Below, piece by piece: positions 22,489 through 33,380 of a stretch of 64,000 bases of DNA; positions within the stretch are counted from its first letter, which is position 1; each line of letters opens with the position of its first letter. The notes under the pieces were generated by a model. The model searched no databases. It saw nothing but the letters and a program-made list of their open reading frames with translations, and was not told where the DNA came from. Origin of the DNA: Hysterangium stoloniferum (lineage: Eukaryota; Basidiomycota; Agaricomycetes; Hysterangiales; Hysterangiaceae); NCBI GenBank assembly GCA_015178975.1, contig WHVD01000034.1, positions 248,001 to 312,000 on the forward strand. Reading direction: 5' to 3'. A program made the position numbers and the translations under genes.

Positions 22489-24141
22489 TCAACTGGGACA
22501 GGGGTACTGGATTCTAGGTCTTCTACCTTCCTTCCATAGGGACAGGCTTATGTTCCTGCACTCACTTCGACAAGGAATGTGTTTTGAGGAGGAACCTGAT
22601 ACTGGATCACTGTTGCTGTCCTCCGAATCTGAGTCATTGTATGGTAGTAAGTCGGGGGGGTTTCCAGGACCAAATGGAAATGTGTCAACATCAGCTCCGG
22701 GTGAGCAGGGCGGATCCACATTGATTGGTTCATGATGATCCTGGGTCTGACCATGGTTCTCGGTCAGGTCTTCAAGGTCCTGCTGGTGTGCACTCAACCA
22801 ATCCCCCTTTTCAAAGAAATCAGTGGTGAGTATGGATACATATGCCTCTGATGAGGGAACCTCATCAGACATTCTATCTCTCTCCCTTATTATATCATCT
22901 CCGACCTGGGGTGTGTAAATGGGAACAACAGTTAATTCGTCATCAGAACTATTTACTTGTCCTTGTATAGATAGTCCATGAACCACTTCATACAATCTCT
23001 GTTCCTCAGTCTCCCCCAACGAATCCTATGCAGAGCATTTGTTGACAGAAATATAGTGAGACATCTTGCCTGCATGAGGACAATCTATCTTAAAATGCTC
23101 TGGGCTCCCACATATCCAGCATTCCTTAGAAGGCTTGACTAAACTTTTCTTATCACTTTTTTCAAAAAACAGCCTTCCATGACATTTTCCCTGCATCGGG
23201 TTGACAGAGTCTGTGCCAGCCCTTCTCATAGAACTTCTCTCCCTAGTCTCACCGATGAGAATGTGGTTGGCTGAGGGGTGCCCGTCCGTGGCTCTGAAGT
23301 CCAAATCTTCACCTTCCGATAGCATGACCCGTGGTTTCTGAAATCGATAATGTTCCCGATGTGTTTGGACCCAAGTGTTAATCAAAGCCTCTTGTAAATT
23401 GTTAGCATAGGTCTGCAGGCTCATTATGTCATCAATGGGTTGTCCTTGTAAGAGGTAAAGCCATTCTGTGGGCAATGTCAGGATAAGTCTGCGCATTTCA
23501 TCCATTCGATCTTGATGGAAACCATACAGGAAACGATAAAGTTTAATCCTCCATTGAATATAGTGAACAGGAGTCTCACGATTGTGGCTGACTTGTCGAA
23601 ATTTCATGGCTTCCCATTCCAAGGCTAAGGATTCATGCCAACAAGTTCCAAGCAATCCCTCCACGATGCCCCAAAGGAACGACCCGTGAGATCGACTGAA
23701 TTCAGTATGATGCTCATGGTCCAGGGTGCTCCACCAGACCTTAGCATTGCCAGTGAGTTATCTTGGCAGAGCGACTCCTAACGATGCACTCATGGTGTCT
23801 GATACTTCCAAGAGACTCATGATGTCCATGATGTAGTCCAAAGCCTTTGACTGAGTTCCATCATATTCGGGAAGGTCAGACCATTTTATCTTGATGTTGT
23901 TGGTGTTAAGAGCAATCTTCTTATCCTTAGGTAAGTCATCTATAAGCACACTGGGTCGAGGCTGCGTCGGAGTATGAAAGGGAATGTTAGGTACTCCGCC
24001 GTGGCACCCCCCACATCCTGAATTCCCTCCACTGCCTGAATCATTTGAGCTCCCAGATGAATCGCTAGGGGGTCCTCCTGCTGGCAAGAAAGGATTCGAA
24101 GTGATTGGAAAAGAATGGTGGGGACCGTCTGGGTTCAGCAA
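22489..24141 (-). pseudogene. Element B gag (capsid and zinc knuckle)
   Basis: A Gly/Ser-rich start (24141) leads to LPEYDGTQSKALDYIMDIMSL, a typical gypsy gag capsid entry. It resumes at 23664-23026 with WEAMKFRQVSHNRETPVHYIQW and a CCHC knuckle CWICGSPEHFKIDC. An acidic open stretch (23019-22489) follows. Breaks occur near 23758-23664 and 23026. It is a gag-type protein that would package the element RNA. Confidence 0.7.
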
Positions 24142-24219
24142 TCCTTGACCAGCAACTGGGCCAGCTATACCCTCAGTGAATGCGGTCGAGAAAGACGGTC
24201 AACCCTTGTTGGCGACCAA

Positions 24220-24828
24220 TCAGTTTTTGACAGTGGGTACTTCATCGCAGAGGTTGGGGCTGTTTAAGACTCCTTCAAATGTGACACGAGAATGTTGGTC
24301 TACCTGAAGAGGTGCAGGACTGGGTTCCATCACCATTTGTCTCTCGATCTCGGACGTGTTCAGAAATTGATGTGGCTGAGGCTGATGGAAAGGAGCACAG
24401 ACCTCAATCCTCTTTTCCTGTAGTCGGTCAATCACCTGTGTCCTCATATCCAATGGGAAATCCTCCAATATCACGGAATGGTTGAGAGAACATAGGAAAT
24501 GAGTATCAGGAGACCCATTTAGGTTGTGAATGAACAAATTAGTCATGGAGAGAGGTGAATCGGGGACCTGAATCGAGTCATTTTAGGGGAGGAGTACCTC
24601 TAAAACCATCTTATCGAGTCTTCTTTGGTTTCGCTTCAACTGACCCCTTAAGGTGAAGTATGCAAATGATAGATTCGGCGTGACTCCATTGAGAGACTCC
24701 TCCAACATATGGGTGTACATGTACTGGTAGTCAACTTTAGGCACAACATGATCTCTGCCAAGCAGGACATGCAGGATTTGCAACACATCATCATGTGTAT
24801 GAAGTGCCTCACACGGGAGGCATCCCAA
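24220..24828 (-). pseudogene. Element B gag upstream region, unrecognised
   Basis: Two minus-strand open pieces (24828-24583 and 24546-24220) precede the gag capsid frame. The first has HTHDDVLQILHVLLGRDHVV and the second is Pro/His rich (PFHQPQPHQF). They read like the amino-terminal part of a retroelement protein. AT-rich sequence with no signal covers 24870-25430. Confidence 0.35.
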
Positions 24829-25429
24829 GATTTTTGGAGTTGGAAAACCTTCAGAAAATCTTGTTATTTGGCCAAATTTTCTAAGTGTTTTGTGAATCGA
24901 AAAACTCTTTGAAAATTCTGAGTTTTAGTAGGTTTTTCTGAGGCCAAAAATTGGATCTGAAAATTCTAAAAATTTGCATCAGGAAATTATGAGGAAATAT
25001 TGTTGGAAATAGCCTATTCTTTATGGATTCTCTGAATAAGAAAACATTTAGAAAACCCTGTATTTTGTTAGGATTTTTCCACCTAACAAAATCCTATGAA
25101 AACTGTAATAATGTGCCTAGAGAAATCAATTGAAAACCACATATTTCTACTTAATTTTGCCCCTGAGGGAATTTAGTGAAAACTATGGTTTTCTGCCTGA
25201 AAAAATCTTGAGCCAAGACAAAGTTTTTTTAATATTTTGTCAAGGGGAAAACCATGATGAAATTTACAATTTAATTATACATAAAATCATTGAATAATTA
25301 TATATTTCAACAAAATTTTCCTTGGTCACAAACACTATGGAAATTCAAAAAATCTGTTTGTGAAATCATGAAGAAATTGATGATTTTCCATGAGTTTCTT
25401 AGAGGTTTTTCAAGGTGAGAAACCCTGAA

Positions 25430-25960
25430 CCGATGTTTTGCAATTCAGCACGATTTGCAAATATTCGAAAGGATACAGTGCGATACAGTGCAATTCGCAA
25501 ATATTTGAAAAGATACAGTGTGATTCATTACAATTGGCAAGTGTTCGGGAATATTCAATGCGATTTGCAAGTTTTCAGGAGGCTAGAGTGCGACTCTTTT
25601 GGACTTTTTGCGATTCTTTTGGACTTTTTGTGACTCTTATAGACTCGTGACAACTGTTATAGACTCTTTGCAACTGTTATAGACTCTTTGCAACTGTTAT
25701 AGACTCTTTGCAACTGTTATAGACTCTTTGCAACTGTTATAGACTCTTTGTGACTCATGTAGACTCTTTGCGACTTTTTATGACTCGTTTAGATTCTTCA
25801 CAACTCTTTTAGACTTTTTGCGACTTTTTTAGACTCTTTGCGACTTACTCTTTGTGACTCTTTGAAAAGTTGCAAAGTCGCACAAAGTCACAAAGTGTCG
25901 CACAAAGTCGCAAAGTATCGCAAAAAGTTGTGTTACAAAAAGTCGCAAAAGTAGCACAGT
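25430..25960. repeat. Minisatellite array left of the CpG-rich cassette, switching strand
   Basis: Units of the type AGACTCTTTGCAACTGTTAT (20 bp, about five perfect copies at 25650-25745, others diverged) run to about 25863. Reverse-complement units (AAGTTGCAAAGTCGCACAAAG) follow to about 25945. A longer leader (GATACAGTGCGA...) at 25470-25590 recurs at about 27030-27085. Confidence 0.85.
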
Positions 25961-26006
25961 GTCTTCACACAATAATAATCTATGTAAAAAGCCTCCAAAA
26001 TTTCTA

Positions 26007-26702
26007 TTATCCTCTTTTCTCTATGACCACAAACAATGATACACTATACACACAGCGGACGGCGGGTCCATTCAGCGCGGGCACGGCATCGGCGTAGTGG
26101 CTGCTGCTGGAGTAGTAGGCCGTGGCGAGCCCGTAGGGGAGGCGGTAGGGTGCGCCGTCGACGGGGGAGACGCTGCTGTACTCATCGGCGGGGAAGTCGT
26201 GCGGTGAGATGGAGGTGTCATAGGGTGAGGCATCGGTGCGGCGCTTCTTGCAGCTGTTGTTGGGGCGGGGGCGGTAGATGCGGTAGTGCTCTGCGTGAGG
26301 TTTCCGGTGGGCGGGTGGGATATGTGGGATAACAATGGGGGGGCGGACTACCAGGTTGGGTTTGAGCGCGCCAAGGGAGAGAGGGCGGGGGACCTGCGGC
26401 TGGGGGCTGGAGAAAGCGAGTGTCACGGTCACCGTTGTGGACGACAGGCGACATAAACTCCCCCCGCGGAGGCTGAGGATTCTCCCCCACACGCTCCGCG
26501 ACTCTGACTCGGATGCCGACTTTGACAACGATTCATTAACGGGCAAGGACAAGGACAAGTTGTCCCCGGCGGAACCAGAACCCACGCTCGCCTCGCCTCT
26601 CGCTGCACGGTATGATTTCCACGCTAGCTTGAAGGGAAAGACAACATGGACACCTTTGAGCCCAAGTTCGGGACCAGCCACTGCACCCGCCCCCGTGCCC
26701 AA
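26007..26702 (-). other. CpG-rich cassette with a 231-residue open frame, unrecognised
   Basis: A GC- and CpG-rich island of about 700 bp is enclosed by minisatellites. The minus strand is open throughout: Ser/Arg-rich start, a basic CKKRR stretch, and a Tyr/Ser/Pro-rich C-terminus (YDTSISPHDFPADEYSS). That part looks protein-like, but the plus strand is also open at 26335-26763 (acidic, DSDSDADFDNDS). The coding strand is therefore unsure and the real gene could be a fragment. High CpG content sets it apart from all neighbours. Confidence 0.35.
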
Positions 26703-27440
26703 AAAGTCGCAAAGAGTCTACATGAGTCACAAAGAGTCTATAACAGTTGCAAAGAGTCTATAACAGTTGCAACGAGTCTATAAGAGTCGCAAAAAGTCCA
26801 AAAGAGTCGCAAAAAGTCCAAAAGAGTTGCAAACAGTCTATCAGAGTTGCAAACAGTCACAAACAATCACAAAGAGTCTAGAATAGTTGCAAAAAGTCTA
26901 GAATAGTTGCAAAAAGTCTAGAATAGTTGCAAAAAGTCTAGAATAGTTGCAAAAAGTCTAGAATAGTTGCAAAAAGTCTAGAATAGTTGCAAAAAGTCTA
27001 GAATAGTTGCAAAAAGTCTAAATCGGGAGGATTGAGTGCGATTCCCAAATATTCAAGAGGCTACAGTGGGATTCATTGCAACTCTTTTAGACTTTTTGTG
27101 ACTCTTTTAGACTTTGTGCAACTCTTTTAGACTCTTTTAGATTGTTTGTGGCTCTTTTAGACTCTTTTAGATTCTTTGTGGCTCTTTTAGACTCTTTTAG
27201 ATTCTTTGCGACTCTTTTAGACTCTTTTAGATTCTTTGCGACTCTTTGCTCTTTGCGGCTCTTTGCAACTCTTTGCGACTCTTTTAGACTCTTTGTGACT
27301 CTTTTAGATTCTTTGCAACTCTTTTAGACGCTTTGCAACTCTTTTAGATTCTTTGCACTTTTAGATGCTTTGACTCTGGTAGACTCTTTGCAACTCTTTT
27401 AGATTGTTTGCGACTCTTTTAGACTCTTTGTGACCCTTTG
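26703..27440. repeat. Minisatellite array right of the cassette, switching strand
   Basis: Units of reverse type (GAATAGTTGCAAAAAGTCTA, seven perfect 20-bp copies at 26881-27020, preceded by diverged AGAGTCTATAACAGTTGCAA units) are followed by forward-type units (GACTCTTTTAGACTCTTT) at 27080-27440. With the left array this forms a large inverted arrangement around the cassette. Nothing was recognised at 27441-27825. Confidence 0.85.
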
Positions 27441-27825
27441 CACAGTATCGCTGATCCCCCCCTCTGTAGAAATTCAAATTCGTTCTCAAAACGACTCCAA
27501 TTTATCTTACCCATGTATCATTTTTACGTCTTGCTACATTTCAAAACAGAAGACCATTATCGCCCAGTCATATTACATTGAAAAAAAGTGCTTTATTAGC
27601 AATTCACCTAATCCACCATCTCCTCTAACTCTGCGGTTGCTGGCAACTCTTTTGCGCAACCTGACAACGTGCTTCCATGGTGATAGTGTCTATTTCAAGG
27701 CCCAAATATTCGAGGCACGTGCAGAGTAGGATGGTCTGCATGCAAGTTCAATAGAAGCTTGGTGATGAAGGGGCCAAGGACCGAATGACCAAAGGTTCGC
27801 TTAGAGTGGAAGGCGAAGTGGTAGT

Positions 27826-28588
27826 TTAAGAGTGCTGTCCAGTCGTATTACAAGTACCAAGAGCAGAGGAGGGCCAAGTAACTTGAGGTCCCGAGAATGA
27901 AGTTGGTGGATACTGGAGAGTGGTTACCTGAGAGGACGTGTGCATGGAGGATGCTGAAATAGCGTGAAAGGGGGTAGTAAAATGACTCAAAGTTGGGGAA
28001 GTCTTTCGAAAAGGCACGCTCTGCCTGTATGTAGATACCACCCTGGAACTCATAGGAGGGCTTCAGAGGCCAATATCCAGAAACAGAGAAAGCAGAGAGG
28101 ACGCACCAGAGCCTGCATTGCCCGAGGGAGGCATGAAAGATAAGCCAGTTGAAGACTGGTGTGGGGGCTGGAAAGCATAAGGGGCTTGCGGGGGGGCACT
28201 TGCGAAGCTAGGGCAGCCTGTTGAGCAGATCTAGACATGTTTTGAAGGAGAGCCAATAGCTCAGAGGTCGAGATCGGTGGTGTAGCGAGAGGTTGGGTCT
28301 CATCAGCAGGAGCCACTGTGGTGACAGGGGGCAACTGAGCTTGGCCGGGGAGTGCAGCAGACATTGCTGAATGGGAATGCGAGAGGGCGAAGAAGTCCGA
28401 GAAATCGGAGTCTGCAAATGGGTCCAGTGCAACCGGGGGTGGGCTTGATAGTGGCCTGCTGCAAAGAGTGCAGGTAGCAGGGGGGATGGTGGCTTTTTGC
28501 TTGTCCCTGTTTTTGGATTGGGAAGACAGCGGTGTGGAAGGGGGCTTGGGAGTTGCCAGCTGTTTCCAGCCAAACATGCACTAAACAA
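27826..28588 (-). other. Open frames of unknown function, Ser/Pro-rich
   Basis: A minus-strand open stretch from about 28577 (MFGWKQLATPKPPSTPLSS) to 28050 includes CTLCSRPL, an acidic FADSDFSDFFAL and a Gln/Ala-rich helix. A second piece follows at 28053-27826. It starts directly downstream of the HIR1-like fragment, after a possible CTTTCAG acceptor at about 28595, so it might be a fusion or readthrough. I recognise no family. Confidence 0.25.
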
Positions 28589-28706
28589 GGCCTCTGAAAG
28601 AAAATAAGCTACTCAAAGTCTTTGAAGAATATGGAGTGGGAAATGAGTGAACAATTGCATCATGAGATAAAACCACGCGCAAGTTAATATCATTAGAGAC
28701 TTACAC

Positions 28707-28948
28707 CGGTGTTTAACACGGGGATTGAATGCAGTGACCTCAGAGGTGTTTTCATGTCCGACGAGTGATATTTGGGACGTTCAAGCCTCCACCGACACTA
28801 ACAATGTGTTGTCGTCAGGAGTTTCGTTAATGATGTCATGAGTGAAAATGAGAGCAACGTACGGATCCAAGTCCCAAATCATAACAATACCATCGTCACT
28901 GCAGCTCGCTAACCATTTTCCAGAATAAGCCCATCTAATCGTCAAACC
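28707..28948 (-). pseudogene. Fragment of a HIR1/HIRA-like WD40 histone-chaperone gene
   Basis: The minus strand reads RWAYSGKWLASCSDDGIVMI and then WDLDP, which resembles the early WD40 repeat of fungal Hir1. After a non-matching stretch it reads SLVGHENTSEVTAFNPRV, resembling a later Hir1 repeat. One TGA falls where Trp is expected. A GTGTAAGT donor-like site closes the piece. The blades that normally lie between are missing, so this is a fragment with an internal deletion. Hir1 acts in replication-independent histone deposition. The assignment rests on recognised motifs only. Confidence 0.6.
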
Positions 28949-29304
28949 TCAACCCTGCCTTACGATTATGAAGATAGTTCATATGAGCGGAGGTTGGATG
29001 GAAAAGTGCCTAACCACTTACTCGATGGTTGGATATTCTCTCCAGGTGCAAGTTGTTTCAACCCGAAGTCATGTGCTCCGGAAGTAGAGGCAAATTGTAG
29101 GTGGGGGCGAAAGTGGATGGGTCCTTGGGAAGAGTGGCAGAGGGCGATTTAGAGCGAGGAGCTCGCTTTTGGTAGGGCTTCTGAAGGGCTGGAGTGCTGT
29201 TTCGTCCAGTGCACGATTGCGATGCAAGACTGAGAAGAAGCAGCCCTAACTTTGTTTGGACTTTGCAAAATTCAATTTCTTGAACAAGGAGTGAAATTGT
29301 GGCC

Positions 29305-29439
29305 AAGAATCACAAAGAATCACAAAGAATCACAAAGAATCACAAAGAATCACAAAGAATCACAAAGAATCACAAAGAATCACAAAGAATCACAAAGAAT
29401 CACAAAGAATCACAAAGAATCACAAAGAATCACAAAGAG
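29305..29439. repeat. 10-bp tandem repeat, about 13 units
   Basis: The unit is CACAAAGAAT. It is open in all plus-strand frames, giving a decapeptide repeat of the type ITKNHKESQR, so ORFs here are not evidence of a gene. The bases at 29440-29880 hold a CpG-containing stretch with a short protein-like minus frame (about 29530-29650) that I cannot name. Confidence 0.95.
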
Positions 29440-29883
29440 CAAATTCAACGAGGCAGATCTATTGATAAAGAGACGGCATCTATGTCATTAGCATTATGAG
29501 GGCAATTTACATGAGGGAACCAAATACGGTTTTAGCCAAACTAGAGCTCATAGGGGTCAGTGATACCCGACATTATGAGTGCCTCTGCAGCACAAACTAA
29601 TGCCCACAAGAACGTGTGGTCGGTTTGAGCAATGATGTCTTTGTATCTCCGCCTCAGTCAGATACGGACATACGCTGCCGGTCTGGGCTTAATAGACTTT
29701 CCTCACATTCTCTCTCCTCTTGGTCGTTAATCTGACCCTGGGCCATGTTCAGACGGTGCGGCAGTGGGTCTCGTTGAGACCACTCGGCATTCTAAAAGAC
29801 AAGTCAGCGACGATCATACAGTCATTATCGGAAGACTCGTCGCATGCAGGTGCAGTAAGATAGCTGCAAAAAAGGTTCCCTGG

Positions 29884-30438
29884 TCACGTGAATAAATCCC
29901 GTGCCAATAAGATCGCCTGATAACGACCTAACCAGACTGCTACAGTCACCAGTAAAAGGGGGTAATCCATATTGTACTCCTCCACAAAGGGAGTAACCTG
30001 ATCCTCAGAGATTTGATCAGTGTAGTACATATCCCATTGCAAGTTGATGGGCTGAGCGTAAACCATATGACCTCCGAGGAACTGCTTAAGGATAACCTGT
30101 CTTGGGGGGAATGTGAGAATGGGCTCAGGTGCTCGACTAGGCTCAACATTGGCTCCAGGGGTGCTCAATTGCCTGGTTGATGAGCGTTCCTCAGGTGGAT
30201 CAGGGGGAATATTCATTGACGATCCAGCTGCTACTCCGGAGGGATCCTCTGGAGGAGCTGATCCTTGAAAGGTCAATGAAGACTTCCTCAAAGTGACATT
30301 ACGGGGTGGTTCTAGGTTAGCAGGTCTTTGACGAGGCATGGAACTGCTTGGAGTTGACGAAGACCTCAATGTTTGGTTTTTACCCGTAGTCATTTGCATG
30401 CTAAAGACTTGATAGTCAAATAATAAGATTTTCCTCAT
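29884..30438 (-). CDS. First open frame of element B (gag-like leader protein), 184 residues
   Basis: It starts 33 bp from the LTR-B end, as the first gene of an LTR element should. Its N-terminal half is Ser/Pro-rich and disordered (RQRPANLEPPRNVTLRKSS). The C-terminal half is folded-looking (FLGGHMVYAQPINLQWDMYY). It has no recognised domain. It may be the start of the gag that continues at 24828 before foreign sequence entered, but this continuity is not proven. Confidence 0.45.
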   Translation of the reverse strand: MRKILLFDYQVFSMQMTTGKNQTLRSSSTPSSSMPRQRPANLEPPRNVTLRKSSLTFQGSAPPEDPSGVAAGSSMNIPPDPPEERSSTRQLSTPGANVEPSRAPEPILTFPPRQVILKQFLGGHMVYAQPINLQWDMYYTDQISEDQVTPFVEEYNMDYPLLLVTVAVWLGRYQAILLARDLFT

Positions 30439-30470
30439 AGGAAAAGAACGGTCTGGCCCAGATCACCACT

Positions 30471-30576
30471 GTGAAGAGTCGATAGATTCTGACCGCTCGA
30501 TATATGAGGAATAGTGTTTATTAAATTACTATTAATAAGTATTGACCGTTCGGTACAATACTGTAGTGTACTAGAC
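30471..30576. mobile_element. LTR-B, start of the right (5') LTR of element B, truncated
   Basis: TGTGAAGAGTCGATAG to GTGTACTAGACT matches 11363-11468 closely, then breaks off into an LTR-A-related relic. It is in the same orientation as the left LTR-B, as required for a pair of LTRs. Confidence 0.8.
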
Positions 30577-31058
30577 TCATATTTCAGAGGATGGATAATT
30601 GCCAGAGAGTTTATGGATATTTGGAAGTTCCAGGAGTTCCAGATATCCAGAGTCCAGAGAGTTCCAAAGATTGAGTGTATAAAAAGACAGAAGAGATACA
30701 AACTAATTTGAGATTAAAACTAAAGAGTAAGTACATGACTATGGAAGACTATATAGATTTTCCAATAATTGTACTACAAATATGGAAGTATAATAAGAAC
30801 AGGTTAGGATGAAGATTCTGGAATGGGAATACAACAACAAGTCAGATAAATGGGGAAACAAGGATGGGGACAGATCAGGGAATAAGTACAAGGACAATAA
30901 ACAAGCAAATGAATAACTGTTAACCTGTCAGTTACCAAATATGGAACAAGGATAAGGTTCAGAAATCCAGGAACTAGAAATGTTTCATGGATGGAAGTCA
31001 GGTCAGAAAGTTACAGAAAGTTACGGAGAATTGAAGTATCCAAGAATAGGTCATAACA
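30577..31058. repeat. Diverged LTR-A relative, 5' truncated
   Basis: Order and wording follow LTR-A (AAGTTCCAGGAGTTCCAGATATCC, AATTGTACTACA, TTACCAAATATGGAACAAGG, ending AATAGGTCATAACA at 31058), but at lower identity. No left end or target duplication was found. Confidence 0.6.
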
Positions 31059-31199
31059 GAAGGTTGGGCCACAGATCCAGGTATCTAGAATAAACACCAG
31101 GAGTCCAACCAGAAGTTCAGGTTGGAAAATGACTAGGGACATGTGGAGAACTCAATTGGAAAAGGGGAGAGTCTGATAAGTTCCGAGTCATAACAGGAG

Positions 31200-31640
31200 G
31201 TGTCTAGTTGAGGGCAGAAATACCAGAACAGGATTTGGATTGAAGAATACTTGAGGGATGAAGGTCAGGTTCCAGTGGCTTCCAGATCTTCATACTGGTC
31301 CAGAAGATGGTTAGGAACTTGATATGATTTCCAGGAAATACTCCGAGGAGTCTCTGGGAATGGAACTTCACACCAAACATACACCTTTCCATCAGATCCA
31401 ATTCAGTTCATCTTAGTCTCATCTGTCTACAACACCCTTTTGAAGTCCTCCACAGTCCAGTTTTCATGGTACTGAGCAAACTCAAGTCACTTCTGATAAT
31501 GAGTCATCTTCAACATGGATACTTTCTTCTTTATTGCAGAGTAAAAACCATTGTTCTTGAGTACATTCCTGAGAGTTTGGGAAGTGACAGAGTTGGGGAT
31601 GAGAGAATTAATGAATTGGTAGCTTGAACAGCATTGTCAA
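31200..31640 (-). pseudogene. Tc1/mariner transposase relic
   Basis: The minus strand reads LEFAQYHENWTVEDFKRVL, then TDETKMN and IGSDGKVYVW, the segment around the first catalytic Asp of Tc1-type DDE transposases. Several TGA/TAG codons interrupt it. No inverted termini were located. The bases at 31640-32160 show no other recognisable gene. Confidence 0.75.
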
Positions 31641-32529
31641 GGTTTCCAGAACTAATTTAATGGACAATTGACTGTTTATTATAAGTAGTAGAAGGATGGC
31701 CAGCTGTTAACTTGTCAGCAAAAATATGACCAGACCTATAAATGATGAGCACAATACTGTCTGAGTTATATTGTTGGTTATAAACTCATAGGGGGGTCTC
31801 ATGTGTAACTATGGGATTATATACTCAGAAACAAGAGCAGTAATGAATGTGGGTCATAATGACCCTGGTCACTATATGACTCCAGCTGCTCATTTTACCC
31901 AAAAATCTAACACACCTCCTCGAGTGAAGGAGTTGTGTGGCATTTCTATCCTGCTAGAAGGCATACTCTCAGGTATTGTACTCCATATATTCATCTGTTG
32001 AGCATAATGTCCTCTACTGCCATAGAAGGAACATGTGATCTCAGACACAGGCTGTTTACCATTGCTGTGAACAACAAGCACAGTCTCTGGGTTGGGACAA
32101 ATTCCAGTGGATGGCCTTTGGCACACCTCCTCATTCATGAGATGGATGACACTCAATAATCTTCAAATGAAAACTCATCATTATGTTGTGAAGTATTTGA
32201 TACAATTTACAAGTCTCACTGCTCAAACTCAATATGATGAATTCACTTTACAATGACAATTTTACAAAGGATGTCCAAATAAAATTAAGGACAAAATAGT
32301 GAAGCATCAAGTTCAACCAGAAAGTTTACTGAATTACAAATGGCAGCCCTTCAACTCGATTCTTATTATTGGATGTGAGAAAATGAACAACAATGGGAAA
32401 CAGAATCAAGTTCAACTCTGTGTGAAGATGTGAAAGGAAACAAACAATGTCTTTGACTTATCCTTCGACATCATGAATACCTTTGACTTCAAAACTGATG
32501 ACTTCAACTTCAAGAATAATTAGGCCTTT

Positions 32530-33380
32530 TGTTATGGAGTGTGTGGAGCTTATCGGAGGGTTTCCGGGGAAACCTGTGGGAAGGCTGGTAGGACTTGGCT
32601 TCAGCTTATAGGCTGCACCCTCGCAAGATCATGTTGTCCAATTTCTGACAGGTGCATGGGAATCCCAGGGAGTCCAGGAGTGGTTGGTGGGTTGAGAGGT
32701 CAGAGGGTCAACTGCAGAAATCCCATGGAGGTCAAGTGGTGATGGGTCAGAGGTCAAGTGATAGATAGGTCAGAGCCCATGCTCCAACGAGGTATTTAGC
32801 AGTGTGTTTCAAAGAGGGATAGAGTGGAAAATGTACTGAGATTACTGGGAATCTACAGTAAGCTGATTTTCTGACTGGATTGTATGTACAACATCTGCCA
32901 GACTATATAGACTGTGGAATTTATGTCATACCAAATCCAGTGATAATGAAATCCAAACTAGTAATCATGAAAGGAGATAAGTAAACACCAAATTTGGTGT
33001 TAGGAATGGAATGGAGCAGAGTGGAGTCCAAAACATGGCAGGTCATTAGACCATAATGGGAATGGGGCAGGAGTGGAGTCCAAAACGTGACAGGTCATTT
33101 GACCATAAGGGGAATGGGGCTCAGTTAGGGAGCTGATGGGTTTTCCAAGTGGAGTCTGGTGACTGATGCATGGGACAGGGTCGGCGATAGACCAGGATGA
33201 TGTGCACAGGGTCTGGGTGGGTATTCCAGTGACTGGTACATGAGATAACAAAGGTCAGGCAAGGACAGGTCTGATATCTGGGTCCTGGTGGGTATTCTGG
33301 TAAACTGATAATTGGTGCATGTAGGGTGCAGGTGCATATAGGGTAGTGCCTGGAGTCCAGTGGGTTTTCCAGTCGTAACA
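32530..33380. mobile_element. Solo LTR, family LTR-D (851 bp), TSD CCTTT
   Basis: It begins TGTTATGGAGTG and ends CCAGTCGTAACA, with CCTTT at 32525-32529 and 33381-33385. The gag frame of the gypsy relic resumes after it. It has the shared module TTGGCTTCAGCTTATAGGCT at about 32596. Confidence 0.9.

Larger units (their letters stand above)
19447..30470 (-). mobile_element. Interior of element B (LTR-B family), apparently non-autonomous
   Basis: It is bounded by LTR-B ends at 19446 and 30471, both oriented TGTGAAGAG on the plus strand. A G-run polypurine tract (complement at 19447-19457) marks the left side as the 3' end. Minus-strand frames give gag-like ORFs, a CCHC knuckle (about 23080-23121) and a DTG protease (22354). 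I found no RT, RNase H or integrase motif. The block at 24.9-29.8 kb looks foreign: minisatellites, a CpG-rich cassette and a HIR1-like fragment. The interior may be a gag-only element enlarged by insertions. Confidence 0.6.

Noticed and set aside
26335-26763. Plus-strand gene in the CpG-rich cassette
   Set aside because: Open and acidic, but it runs into minisatellite and the minus strand is equally open, so I did not call it as a CDS.
25640-27020. CRISPR-like array
   Set aside because: Contiguous tandem units without unique spacers in a eukaryotic, spliced context; these are minisatellites.
29252-29499. Lys/His-rich repeat proteins
   Set aside because: They are by-products of the 10-bp tandem repeat.
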